This document shows positions 44,483-54,900 of a stretch of DNA of 64,000 bases, one piece after another. The first letter of the stretch is position 1; the number at the start of each line of letters is the position of its first letter. This DNA comes from Candidatus Devosia phytovorans. Lineage in GTDB: Bacteria > Pseudomonadota > Alphaproteobacteria > Rhizobiales > Devosiaceae. The translations under genes were made by a program, and so were the position numbers. The DNA lies in the NCBI GenBank assembly GCA_029202405.1, contig CP119312.1, positions 3,229,001 through 3,293,000 on the forward strand, read 5' to 3'. The notes below the pieces were generated by a model. It had not been told where the DNA came from. It saw only the letters and a program-made list of their open reading frames with translations, and made no database searches.

Positions 44483-45019
44483 ATGATGCTGGACGAGGTG
44501 CGCAGCGATTATGTTCGCCATGGGAGCTCGATAATTGAGCCAGCCTTCGTTTCACTGTGCATTTTTCGCTACGGGAAATGGGCGGTCAACAGAAGACATC
44601 GAATTACGCGCAGGGTCGCCAACCTGTTCTATGGCCTCCTCAAGTTCTTCATCCTCAATGTGACGAAGATCTGGATCCCGCCAACTACGGTGATCGGGAA
44701 AGACTTCCACATCATTCATGCGGAAGGATCGCTATCGATCCACCCCGATGCGGTGATCGGCGACCGGGTCGGCGTCATGCACAATGTGACCATCGGCACC
44801 AATATGGGACCGGGAGCGCCGATTATTGGCGATGACGTCTTCATCGGCGTCAATTCAACAGTCCTGGGCAGGATCAGGATCGGGGACCGGGTGCGTATCG
44901 CCGCCAATACTGCGGTGACCACCAATGTGCCATCGGACTCAGTGGTGATCGGCTCGCCGGCAAAAATCTATCCGCGCCTGTCCCTGCTCAAGCAGCAGCC
45001 CAAGACGGAGGCAAAATGA
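44483..45019 (+). CDS. Hexapeptide-repeat O-acetyltransferase (serine acetyltransferase-like)
   Basis: 178 residues. Left-handed beta-helix repeats run from about residue 75: VIGKDFHIIHAEGSLSIHPDAVIGDRVGVMHNVTIGTNMG ... PIIGDDVFIGVNSTVLGRIRIGDRVRIAANTAVTTNVPSDSVVIGSPAKI. The 'IxxG' spacing and the AN(T/S)AVTTNVP-P turn are those of CysE-like acyltransferases used in polysaccharide synthesis. It would acetylate a sugar using acetyl-CoA. The stop overlaps the start of the ligase gene (ATGA), which ties it to the following cassette. ATG 44486 is an alternative. Confidence 0.87.
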   Translation: MMLDEVRSDYVRHGSSIIEPAFVSLCIFRYGKWAVNRRHRITRRVANLFYGLLKFFILNVTKIWIPPTTVIGKDFHIIHAEGSLSIHPDAVIGDRVGVMHNVTIGTNMGPGAPIIGDDVFIGVNSTVLGRIRIGDRVRIAANTAVTTNVPSDSVVIGSPAKIYPRLSLLKQQPKTEAK

Positions 45020-46620
45020 ACGCGTCAGCCTTCATACCGCGCGCCGACGCGCCGATCTGGGACCTGCTGTGGGCCAATCTGCCCGAGCGTGCCGACAAGA
45101 CCTGCCTCATCGATGCGGACCGATCGCTCAGCTATGCCGAAGTGGCGCACGAGGCTGACCGGCTGGCAGCGCGCCTGGCCGCGCTGGGCGTGGTGGCCGG
45201 CGACCGGGTGATCGTCCAATTCCGCAAGAGCATCGATGAAGTCGTGGCCATGCATGCCGCGTGGCGGCTGGGCGCGGTGATGGTCAATGTCAATCACCAG
45301 TGGACCACGGACCAGTTGATCTATGTGGCCAGCGATTGCCGGGCGCGGGTGGCCGTGGTGGCCGCCGCTTCGGCCAAGGCGCTGCGGGCGGCGGAATTGC
45401 CGGCGACGCTGGAGCATGTGATCGCGCGCGGCGGTTTTGCCGTCGAGGATGGTGAGGACCGGTTCTCGATCTGGAATGAAACGATGGCGGCTGCCGGTGA
45501 TGTTGCGCCGCATCAGGCCGATCCTGGCGCGCTCTGCGCCATCATCTACACATCCGGCTCGACGGGAAAGCCCAAGGGCGTGATGCTGAGCCATCGCAAT
45601 ATCCGCATCGGCGCGCTGTCCGTGACGCAATATTTGGGGCTCGATGAGAGCGACCGGCTGCTGTCGATCCTGCCCTATAGTTTTGATGCCGGGCTCAACC
45701 AGCTGACGACCATGCTGCTGGTGGGCGGTACGGTGGTGCATCAGCCGGTGATCTTTGCCGCCGAGATCGTGGCGACGGCCAAGCGGCATGCGGTGACCGG
45801 CATCGCCGGTGTGCCGCCGCTATGGTCGATGATCGTGCGCTATCTGGTCGATGCGCCGACCGAGCTGCCGGCGCTGAAGCGGGTGACCAATACGGGCGGC
45901 AAGATTTCGCCGGATATCCTGAGCGCCATGCCCGGGGCATTTCCGGGCGCCAGGATTTTCCTGATGTATGGGCTGACAGAGTCCTTCCGCTCGACTTTCC
46001 TCGCGCCGGATAAATTCGCGGCCAAGATGGGTTCGATCGGCCAGGCCGTGCCGCATTCGCAGGTCTTTGCCGTGCGCAATGGAATTGGCCGCGCCCAGCC
46101 GGGCGAACAGGGCGAGCTTGTGCATGTCGGCCCCCTGATCTCGCTGGGCTATTGGGAGCGTCCGGCTGATACCGCCGCGCGCATCCGCCCCTGCCCCGAG
46201 CTTGCCGCCGAAATCGGCGACCAAAATGTCGTCTGGTCGGGCGATCTCGTGGAAGTCGATGCCGATGGGGACCTCTGGTTTGTCGGCCGCATGGACGACA
46301 TGATCAAGACCATGGGTTTCCGCGTCAGCCCGACCGAGGTCGAGGATGCTGTGGCGCGGACAGGGCTGACGCAGGAAAGCGTCGCCTTTGGCCGGGAAGA
46401 CGCTGACCGGGGACAGACCATCCACGTCGCCGTCAGCCTGCATGAGGGTGCCGACCCCGAAGCGCTGCGGGCGGCGTTCCGGCAGACCATGCCGAGCTAC
46501 ATGCTGCCATCGAGCGTCTTCCAGTGGCCCGGCATCATGCCCCGCACCGCCAGTGGCAAGCTGGATCGTCCAAGTGTCATCGCTGCCTGTGGCAATGGCG
46601 ACATCCACGCCATCACGTAA
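45016..46620 (+). CDS. AMP-forming acyl/aminoacyl ligase (ANL family, exosortase-A-associated type)
   Basis: 534 residues. P-loop-like motif IIYTSGSTGKPKGVMLSH, adenylate site MYGLTESFRSTFL, hinge WSGDLVEVDADGDLWFVGRMDDMIKTMGFRVSPTEVE and the C-terminal catalytic Lys in TASGKLDRPS are complete. ANL enzymes activate a carboxylate as an adenylate and pass it to CoA or a carrier protein. A carrier-protein gene follows after 17 bases and a PLP decarboxylase after that. This trio resembles the ligase and decarboxylase pair (TIGR03098/TIGR03099 as I recall) of exosortase-A EPS loci. Loading of the adjacent carrier is inferred. Confidence 0.88.
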   Translation: MNASAFIPRADAPIWDLLWANLPERADKTCLIDADRSLSYAEVAHEADRLAARLAALGVVAGDRVIVQFRKSIDEVVAMHAAWRLGAVMVNVNHQWTTDQLIYVASDCRARVAVVAAASAKALRAAELPATLEHVIARGGFAVEDGEDRFSIWNETMAAAGDVAPHQADPGALCAIIYTSGSTGKPKGVMLSHRNIRIGALSVTQYLGLDESDRLLSILPYSFDAGLNQLTTMLLVGGTVVHQPVIFAAEIVATAKRHAVTGIAGVPPLWSMIVRYLVDAPTELPALKRVTNTGGKISPDILSAMPGAFPGARIFLMYGLTESFRSTFLAPDKFAAKMGSIGQAVPHSQVFAVRNGIGRAQPGEQGELVHVGPLISLGYWERPADTAARIRPCPELAAEIGDQNVVWSGDLVEVDADGDLWFVGRMDDMIKTMGFRVSPTEVEDAVARTGLTQESVAFGREDADRGQTIHVAVSLHEGADPEALRAAFRQTMPSYMLPSSVFQWPGIMPRTASGKLDRPSVIAACGNGDIHAIT

Positions 46621-46637
46621 TTCCGGAACCAGAGATC

Positions 46638-46886
46638 ATGGCCACCAAGACAGAGTTCACCGCCGACGAGCTTCGCGACTATCTGCAGACAGAGTTGTCG
46701 ATCGAGCAGGCGCTCGATGATGACACGGAACTGTTTTCCACCGGGCTGCTGGATTCGGTGTCGATGATGAGCGTCATCATGTTCATCGAGCAGCGCAGCG
46801 GTGGCGAGGTGCGGCCGGCGGATGTGACGCTGGATAATTTCGACACGATTGGCCGGATTGTCGCCTATGCTGCAACCCTGGACTGA
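46638..46886 (+). CDS. Acyl (peptidyl) carrier protein
   Basis: 82 residues. The phosphopantetheine attachment site is FSTGLLDSVSMMSVIMFIE, with Ser in LLDSVSMM at about residue 40; the four-helix pattern and acidic surface (TADELRDYLQTELSIEQALDDDTELF) are typical of stand-alone carriers. It should carry the acyl group activated by the upstream ligase. Its 3' end overlaps the decarboxylase start, so the genes are coupled. Confidence 0.9.
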   Translation: MATKTEFTADELRDYLQTELSIEQALDDDTELFSTGLLDSVSMMSVIMFIEQRSGGEVRPADVTLDNFDTIGRIVAYAATLD

Positions 46887-48096
46887 TCTCGATCCAATGC
46901 TGGCCGATGCTGCGGAGCGCTTCGTCACGCCGAGCTATCTCTATGTGGCGGACCGCATCGAGACGCGGCTGGCCGAGCTCGAGCAAAACTTCGGCAAATG
47001 GTTTGCGCTGAGCTATGCGGTCAAGGCCAATCCCAACCCCGCGCTGCTGGGCTGGCTGCGCGGCCGCGTGCCCTATCTCGATGTGTCATCCATCGGCGAG
47101 GTGCGCCGTGCGACCTCGGTGGGATGGCCAGCCTCCGAATTGAGCTTTACCGGACCGGCCAAGCGACAGGCAGAGATCGAGGAGGCCATCGCTTTTGGCG
47201 TCGGTGAACTCGTGCTGGAAAGCCTCGAAGAGGCGGAAACGGCCAATGATATCGCCAGAAGCCTGGGACGCCGCCAGTCAGTCCTGGTGCGGCTGGCGCC
47301 GGACCATGTTCCCAAAGGTTTCGGCGATCACATGGCTGGCCGGCCGAGCCCGTTCGGGATCGACGTGGAAGACGCCGAGCCGGCGCTGCGGCAGATCGCG
47401 GCGATGGACCATCTGCATGTCGTAGGGCTGCATATCTATTCGGGCACGCAGTCGTTGAAGCCTGCCGCTGTCATTGAAAACTGGCGCATCTTCCTTGCCG
47501 AATTCCGCCGTTTTTCCGAGATGATCGACCTCGTGCCGGAGCGGCTGGTGTTCGGCTCGGGCCTCGGCATTCCGCATCATGCGGGGGACGTGGCGCTGGA
47601 TACGGCCGAGATTGCCGCCGGCATCGCCGAGGACCTTGAGCAGTTCAAGAAAGATAGTCGCTTTGCCGGCACCGAGCTGGTGCTTGAGCTGGGGCGGCAT
47701 CTGGTGGGCGAGGCCGGGGTGTTCCTGACCCGCGTGCTGCGGGTCAAGCCGTCGCGCGGCGCACAGGTGGTGCTGTGCGATGGCGGCATGAATGCGCATC
47801 TGGCGGCGACCGGTCAGTTCGGCATGGTGCTGCGCCGCAACTATCTGCTGCACCGCGTCGGTGGCGGAAAACAACTCACGAAATACGACATTCACGGACC
47901 GCTCTGCACCTCGATCGACCGTCTTGCGGCGGGCGCCGAGCTGCCCGTCCTGACAGCGGGCGATTTGATCGCCATTCATCCAAGCGGGGCCTATGGCCCA
48001 ACGGCAAGCCCGATGAACTTCATCAGTCATCCCTTGCCGCGTGAACTCTTTGCCGAGGGCGGACAGGTGTCTGATGTCACGCCCTGGCCTGCATAG
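46867..48096 (+). CDS. Fold-type III PLP-dependent decarboxylase (DAP/ornithine decarboxylase-like)
   Basis: 409 residues. The PLP lysine is in FALSYAVKANPNPALL (about residue 57), HIYSGTQ carries the stacking His, GSGLGIPHHAG the phosphate-binding glycines, and LCDGGMNAH the C-terminal Cys-Asp pair. All parts of an active LysA/BtrK-type enzyme are present. The neighbours suggest that the substrate is an amino acid tethered to the carrier protein, as for BtrK in butirosin synthesis, which decarboxylates glutamyl-carrier to an amine. The start at 46867 overlaps the carrier gene by 20 bases; ATG 46897 is an alternative. Confidence 0.88.
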   Translation: MLQPWTDLDPMLADAAERFVTPSYLYVADRIETRLAELEQNFGKWFALSYAVKANPNPALLGWLRGRVPYLDVSSIGEVRRATSVGWPASELSFTGPAKRQAEIEEAIAFGVGELVLESLEEAETANDIARSLGRRQSVLVRLAPDHVPKGFGDHMAGRPSPFGIDVEDAEPALRQIAAMDHLHVVGLHIYSGTQSLKPAAVIENWRIFLAEFRRFSEMIDLVPERLVFGSGLGIPHHAGDVALDTAEIAAGIAEDLEQFKKDSRFAGTELVLELGRHLVGEAGVFLTRVLRVKPSRGAQVVLCDGGMNAHLAATGQFGMVLRRNYLLHRVGGGKQLTKYDIHGPLCTSIDRLAAGAELPVLTAGDLIAIHPSGAYGPTASPMNFISHPLPRELFAEGGQVSDVTPWPA

Positions 48097-48107
48097 GAGG
48101 AATGCAG

Positions 48108-48890
48108 ATGGGGGGAGAAATTGCAGCAACAGCAACCCTTGAGGTACATCCGGAGCGCACCCGGTTTCTCGGCGTATTCTTTGATTGCCTCGAACAATGG
48201 CAGGTCATCGACAAGATGCGCCTGTGCCGATCCGATGATGGATTCAGCTATGTGGTGACACCCAATGTCGATCACATCGTGCGACTGGCGGCGCAGCCGG
48301 CCACGCTGACGCAGTATAATCAGGCAAGCCTTTGCCTATGCGACAGCAAGCCGTTGCAGGTTTTGTCGCACACGGTTGGACGACCACTGACGCATGTGAC
48401 CGGATCGGACCTGACCAAGGCGATCTTTGACAGCCTGCTCGAGGCGGGCGATGTGGTGACGCTGATCGTGGCGCGCGAAGAGATAGCCAGCAAGCTGATG
48501 GCGCGCTTTCCGGAGGTCACCTTCCACTGGCATGTGCCGCCCTTCGGCGTGCTCGACAAGCCGGATGCGCTGTGTGCGGCGGTCGATTTCATCGTGGATC
48601 ACCCGGCGCGCTTCATCTTTATCGCCATCGGCAGTCCGCAGTCGGAAGTGATTGCAGCCAAAACGCGGGCCAGTGGGCAGGCGCATGGTACGGCGCTGTG
48701 CGTCGGCGCATCGCTGGAATTCATCACCGGAGACCGGGCGCGGGCGCCGGCCTGGATGAACCGGAGCGGTATGGAATGGCTGCACCGGATCGCGACCGAG
48801 CCGCGACGGTTGTGGAAGCGCTATGTCTATTCGGTGCCGCCGCTGCTGCGGCTCTACTGGCTGGAGCTGATGGGACCCAAGGGCCCCTGA
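48108..48890 (+). CDS. WecG/TagA/CpsF-family glycosyltransferase (GT26)
   Basis: 260 residues. GT26 motifs: YVVTPNVDHIVRLAAQP (T-N.DH site), THVTGSDLTKAIFD, RFIFIAIGSPQSEVIAAK and the C-terminal CVGASLEFITGDRARAPAWMNRSGMEWLHRIATEPRRLWKRY. GT26 enzymes add a sugar (ManNAc, ManNAcA or similar) to a lipid-linked sugar at the membrane. AGGAGG (48095-48100) is too close to ATG 48102 and well placed for ATG 48108, which is chosen. It ends the rightward cassette and converges on the polyketide synthase gene. Confidence 0.9.
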   Translation: MGGEIAATATLEVHPERTRFLGVFFDCLEQWQVIDKMRLCRSDDGFSYVVTPNVDHIVRLAAQPATLTQYNQASLCLCDSKPLQVLSHTVGRPLTHVTGSDLTKAIFDSLLEAGDVVTLIVAREEIASKLMARFPEVTFHWHVPPFGVLDKPDALCAAVDFIVDHPARFIFIAIGSPQSEVIAAKTRASGQAHGTALCVGASLEFITGDRARAPAWMNRSGMEWLHRIATEPRRLWKRYVYSVPPLLRLYWLELMGPKGP

Positions 48891-48927
48891 GCCATTCCTT
48901 CGATGCCTGGACCGATCAAGGCCGCCG

Positions 48928-51900
48928 TTATTCGGCGGCCTTTCGTTTGTCCACGCCAGTATCGGCCGCGGCCAGCAGGCGACGGATGTGATTGCTCAGC
49001 ACCCGGACACTGGGGTCGAGGACCATGGAATCATGGTCGCCGGGAACCACCACCACCGACAATGTGTCCACGAGGGGCGTCCAGCCATTGTCTTCGAAGA
49101 AGAAATTGCGGCCGGCCATGAGCTTGCGCCCATTGGAGAGGTGATATTCGATCTCGGGCTGCGGGCGGAACAGGGCGACGCTGCCGGCATAGGGGCGGAC
49201 CTGATAGCGGATGAGGGCGCGGCGGAAGGCGGCTTCGACGGCTTCGTTGTTGAGACGATCGGTACCGCCGGCAACAGCCAGGCCTTCCTGCTTCTGCAGC
49301 TTTTCCTGCTGCCAGGCGATGCGGTCGGCAATCCAGCGGGTGAAGAAGCCCGTGCCATCGCGGCGCAGATCCTGCAGCTTCATGGTGACGCGGTCGAACT
49401 TGCTGAGGTCGGGCTGGGTCGGCAGCGGCGTATCGAGCATGATCAGTTGGCTGACCTCTTCGCCGGCGGCTTTCAACTGTTGCGCCATTTCATAGGCAAC
49501 GAGACCACCGCCGGAGAAACCGGCCAGGAGATAGGGGCCTTCGGGGTGGATGGCCCGCATTTCGACGATGCAGCTGGCAGCGGCTTCCTCGAAGGTTTCA
49601 TGCGGCGGCGTATCGCCATAGATGCCGCGCGCCTGCAGGCCATAGACCGGGCGCTGAGTACCGACCTGACGCGCCAGCTGGCGCAGGTTGAGCACATTGC
49701 CGAACATGCCGGCGCAGATGAACAGCGGGGTGGCGCTGGCATCGGCGGGGATATGCATGGCAACGCGATGGGTCAGCGCCACGGCGAGCTGGGCATCGGC
49801 TGCCGGCTTGACGTCGAGTTCGTCATTGGCAGCCACCGGCAGGAGCTTGCAGAGCAAGGCAATGGTGGGCGCTTCAAAGAGCGTCGAGATCGGCAGATCG
49901 ACGCCAAATTCCTTGCGGATGGAGCGGAACAGCCGCACGGCGACCAGCGAATGGCCGCCGATGTCGAAGAAATTGTCGTCAATGCCGATCTGCTCGATGC
50001 CGAGCAGTTCGCGCCAGAAGCTGGCAAGGCGCAGTTCGGTGGTCGTCGAGGGCGCGACGAAGCTGCTGTCGAGATCCGTCGAGCGACCGAAATCGAGCCC
50101 CGACTTGCGCGGACCCGAAGCCATCAGGTCGGCGCGGCGGATGAGGCCGGGCAGATCCATGGAGCTGACCACGGGCTGGGTGGCGCCGGTGGCAAGGGCG
50201 CGCTCGAGGACATCGAGCGCTTCATGCGGCAGGATGCCCTGGCGAACCTGCTTGGCGAGCTGGCGCTGGGCATTGCCGGAAACGGTCTGGTGCCGCTTGG
50301 GCGCGGGCATGCGGACGAGACCCTGCGATGCCTCGATGCGGCGGAGCAGGAGCTTTTCGACCACGAGCAGCACTGCGCCTTCAGGGGTGGCCAGCACGAT
50401 GTCGAAACCGGCAAAACCTTCGCCATAGGCGGTGCTGTCGGCGAGGCGGACCCAGCTGACGATTTCGGCGGGCAGCGGCTGCAGCTGGGTGATGCGGCCA
50501 TAGGAGGCGGGCGCCCACAGCGTGTTGGAGCCGGTATAGCCGGGCACGATATCCATGGCAAAGCCGGTGGCGATATCAAGCAGGCCTGGATGGGTCTGGT
50601 AGCCAGCGGCGAGGTCGGGTTTGAAGCTATCGGCCAGTGCCAGGCGGGCGAAGGCTTCATTGGCGCCGGATTGCTGGGTGCGCAGCACTTTCCAGCGCGG
50701 ACCGAAGCGCAGGTGATCCTCCTGCGCAGACTTCAGCGCTTCGCCGGGCTGGGCAGCAGCAGTGCGCAGCGTGGTGCGGGCTTGGATCGTCGCGACATCC
50801 AGGGTGGCGAGAACCGGTTGAGCCGGCGTGAGATGGGCCAGGGCATTGACGATGACGCCATCGCCGGTCGAGGAGGCGACGGTGACCGAATAGGCGCCGT
50901 GGGCATAGCCGAAGCCGAGGCGGACCGAGAGAAGCTGTCCCTCGGGAGCAAACATGGGGCTGCGGAATTCGAGATCGGTGATGGCCATGGCAGGCAGGTC
51001 AGCCTCGCGCATGGCCTGGCTGATCAGTTCGACATAGCCAGTGCCGGGCATGAGAGCTTCGCCGGAGGCCAGGCGGTGTTCATTGAACAGCCAGTTGGTC
51101 CTGGCGGCGATGTCGGCCTCGAGCCAGACCGTGCCGTCGCCATCCTCGATCCAGCGCTGGAAGAAGGGGCCCTTGGCCGGCTGGAGCGTCCTGGTGGCTT
51201 CGTCGCTTTCGACAATGCTGCGGGCAGCCATACCAACCTGGGTCCAGATGCCCCAGTGGACGGCAACAGTCTTGCGGTCAGTACGCGATGCCTGGCTTTC
51301 GGCAAAGGCGTTGAGGAAGGCATTGGCGGCGACATAGTCGACCTGGCCGGCAGGCGCGGAATCGCTACTGGTCGAGGAGAAAAGCACCAGGGTTTCGATC
51401 GGTTGATCGGCCAAGGCTTCGGCCAGCACCATGGTGCCGACCACCTTGGGCGCGAGCACCAGCTCGGCGGACTCGACCGTCTTGGCGAGCAAAGGCGCAT
51501 CATCGACCATGCCGGCCGTGTGGAGCACGCCGGTGAGGCTGCCCCACTTCGCCGTGATCTGGTCGAGCGCGTTCTTCACATCGAGCGGATTGGTGACGTC
51601 GCCCTGCAGCGCGAGCACTTCGCCGCCAGCCTGTTCCATGGCCTCGATGGCGGAGATGGCGGTGCGGCGGCGGTCAGTGATTGGCAGGACACGGGTGAGC
51701 ACTGGCCATTGTTCGCGCGTCGGCAGGGCCGTGCGAGCGAGGAGCGCAATGCGGGCTTTTTTGGTGGTCACGAGCTGGGATGCAAAGGTCAGGGCGAGAT
51801 CGCCGAGACCACCGGTCAGCAGGTAGGTGCCATTGTCGCGGAACAGCGCGGTGCGATCCTGCGGCTCGGTGAGCGGCAAGGCGACATGGGTGCGCGACCA

Positions 51901-54900
51901 GCGGCGGGCCTTGCGCCAGGCGACAACTTCGGAACCTGCGTCGGCGGAGAGTTCGTCTACAAGCGTTTCGAGCAGGTCGTCCGCGGTGACGGTAGACGCC
52001 TTGGACTTGCTGCCACGATTGGCGGCAGCGCGGGTTTCAAGCTCCACGTCGATGAGGCGCAGGGTGGTGCCTTCGAATTCGCGCGGAATGACGAGGGCCG
52101 GACCTTCGAGCGTGGCCTTTTCCGGATGCGCCAGGCCTTCGCCATCGACCTGCTGGGCGCCATTGGTGATGGCGGTGATATGCAGCTTTGGCGCGATATT
52201 GGCCTCGGACAGCGCCTGCATGAGATGCATCAGGCCCTGGAAGCCATTTTCCTGGATGCGGTTGAAGAAGCTCGAGCCGGGGCGGAAGCTGGCGGTGTGG
52301 GTCAGCAGCGGCAGGTAGGCGACGCGGTCGGGGTTGACCTGATCGGCGGCAAGGCCGGCGGCGAGCGCGTCATAGCCGGCGCGGCCATGTTCGGGGCAGA
52401 CGACATAGGTATCGGCATCGCGGCGCGCGAAGCCATCGCCAGCGGCGATGGTCACGACGCGATGGCCCTGATCGCGCAGGCGTTGCGCTAGGCGTTGCCC
52501 GGTATCGGCGTCGTTGAGGAAGACAAGAAAAGTGTGCTTCTCGGCGGTGCCACCGGCGACGATGTCGGGGACGGAGCGGCGCCAGGCCGGGCGATAGCCC
52601 CAGGCGGCCATGTCGTCGAGACGCAGCAGCGGGGCTTCGCCCTCGGCTGACGGCTGCTGGCGCTCGATGAAGAATTTGCGATGCTGGAAGGGATAGCTGG
52701 GCAAGTGAATACGGCGGCCGGCGGAGACGAGCTTTTCGGCCGGCACCGAGAGGCCGGTGGCCCAGACGCGACCGATGGCGGTCAGGCAATAGATCTGGTC
52801 ATCGACCTTTTCATCGGGATGCGGCAGGGCGTTGATGACGCGGTTGGCGTCGATATTGCCCTGCGCCTTGGCCAACGAGGACAGGGCGCGCGACGGACCG
52901 GTCTCGATATAGATGAGCGATGCATCGCCGCTCAGTTCGGCCAGGCACTGTTCGAAGCGCACTGTGGAACGCAGGTGGCGCGTCCAGTAATCCGGGCTGG
53001 TGGCATCGGCGGCAGACAGCGTCTGTCCGGTGACATTGGAGATGATGCGGATGTTGGGCGGGCTGAGGCGGATGCTGGCGAGGAAGGCCCGGAAAGGCGC
53101 GAGGATCGGCTCGAGCATCTGCGAATGAGCAGCGACGTCGATGGTGATGCGGCTGGCATCGATCCCTTGGGCCTTGAGGCGTTCGGTAAAGCCATCGAGC
53201 GCCTCATCGGGGCCGGAGACAACGCAGAGGCCGGGGGCATTGACCGAGGCCATGTCGAGTTCTGCCGGGAGCAGGTCGCGTAGCTGTGCCTCGCCGACCG
53301 GCACCGACAGCATGCCGCCTTTGGGCAGGCTTTCGAAGAGCTCGCCGCGCAGGCGGACGAGGTTGACCGCATCCTTGAAGGTGAAAACACCGGCAAGACA
53401 GGCCGCAGAATTTTCGCCCATGGAGTGGCCAACTAGCGCCTTGGGCGTAATGCCGCGCGCCATGAAGAGGCGGCCGAGGGCAACCTCGATGATGAGAATG
53501 GCGGGCAGCTGGATCGAGGGGCGCAGCAGGCGGGCAGCGGGCTCGTCGGCTTCGAGCCAGGCGGTGCGCAGTTCGGCAGCGGCCGGGACAGGCAGATAGG
53601 CAATGCCTTCATCGACGAGGCGCTGGAAGGCCTTGTCGTTGCGATAGAGATTGCGCGCCATGCCGTGGTGCTGGGCTCCACCGCCGGGGAAGAGGAAAAC
53701 CGCGCCGGAAGCATTGTCGAGCGCTGTGTGTGCGGACACGCGCTTGAGCTCGGGTGTCAGCAAGGCGTTGCTGGCATCGGCATGGTCGCGCACGGCGAGG
53801 GCGGCGCGATGCTCGAAAGCCTCACGGCCATGGAGTAGCGTATGGGCGATGTCGGCAAGCGGGGTATCGGCGTTATCGCGGATGAATTCGCCGAGGCGGA
53901 CCTGGGCCGCGTCGAGCGCCTTACGGCTCTTGGCCGAGAGCAGCAGCAAGGTCGGTTCGCTGTCGCCCCCGGCGGTCGCGGAGGCCACCTTAGGCGGCTG
54001 CTCGATGACGACATGTGCATTGGTGCCGCCGACACCCAGCGAATTGATGCCAGCGCGACGCGGCGCAGCGGTCGCCGCCCAATCGGTCAGCTTGTCGTTG
54101 ACAACAAAGGGGCTATTGGTGAAATCGATGGCCGGATTGGGCTTTTCAAAACCAAGCGTAGGCGGGATCTTGCCGTGCTTGACGGTCAGCGCAGCCTTGA
54201 TGAGGCTGACGACGCCGGCGGCCGTATCGAGGTGGCCGATATTGGATTTGACCGAACCGACGCGGCAGAAATTGCGGCGCTGGGTGCCGAGGCGGAAGGC
54301 TTCGGTCAGCGCCTGGATTTCGATGGGATCGCCGAGATAGGTGCCGGTGCCGTGGCATTCGACATAGCCGATACTGTCGGGTTCGATGCCGCCGAGGCCC
54401 TGGGCCTCGATGATCGCTTCGGCCTGGCCGGTGACGCTGGGGGCGAGATAGCCCGCCTTGCTGGCGCCGTCATTGTTGATGGCGGAAGCCTTGATGACGG
54501 CATGGATGGTATCGCCATCGGCGATGGCATCGGAAAGGCGACGCAGTGCGACGACGCCGACACCGCTGCCGAACACCGTGCCGGCAGCGCGATGATCGAA
54601 GGCGCGGCAATGGCCATCGGGGGAGAGGATTTCCCCTTCCTGGAAGCTATAGCCGCGGCGATGCGGCTGCTCGATGGTGACGCCACCGGCCAGCGCCATG
54701 TCACATTCGCCATTCATCAGGCTCTGGGCGGCGTAATGCACGGCGACCAGCGAGGAGGAGCAGGCGGTCTGCACATTGACGCTGGGGCCGCGCAGGTCGA
54801 GGCTGAAGGAGACGCGGGTGGACAAGAAGTCCTTGTCATTGCCGGTGTGGCGCAGCAGGAACATGCCGGTCTGGTCGACCAGTTCGCGGTCGCTGCAAAC

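Noticed and set aside
48988..52491. Rightward open frame of 1167 codons, and a further one at 53842-55296
   Set aside because: They are antisense to the polyketide synthase, whose active-site motifs are all in the minus-strand frame. Long antisense frames are common in high-GC DNA; these translate to Gly/Ala/Gln/Asp-rich text without domains.
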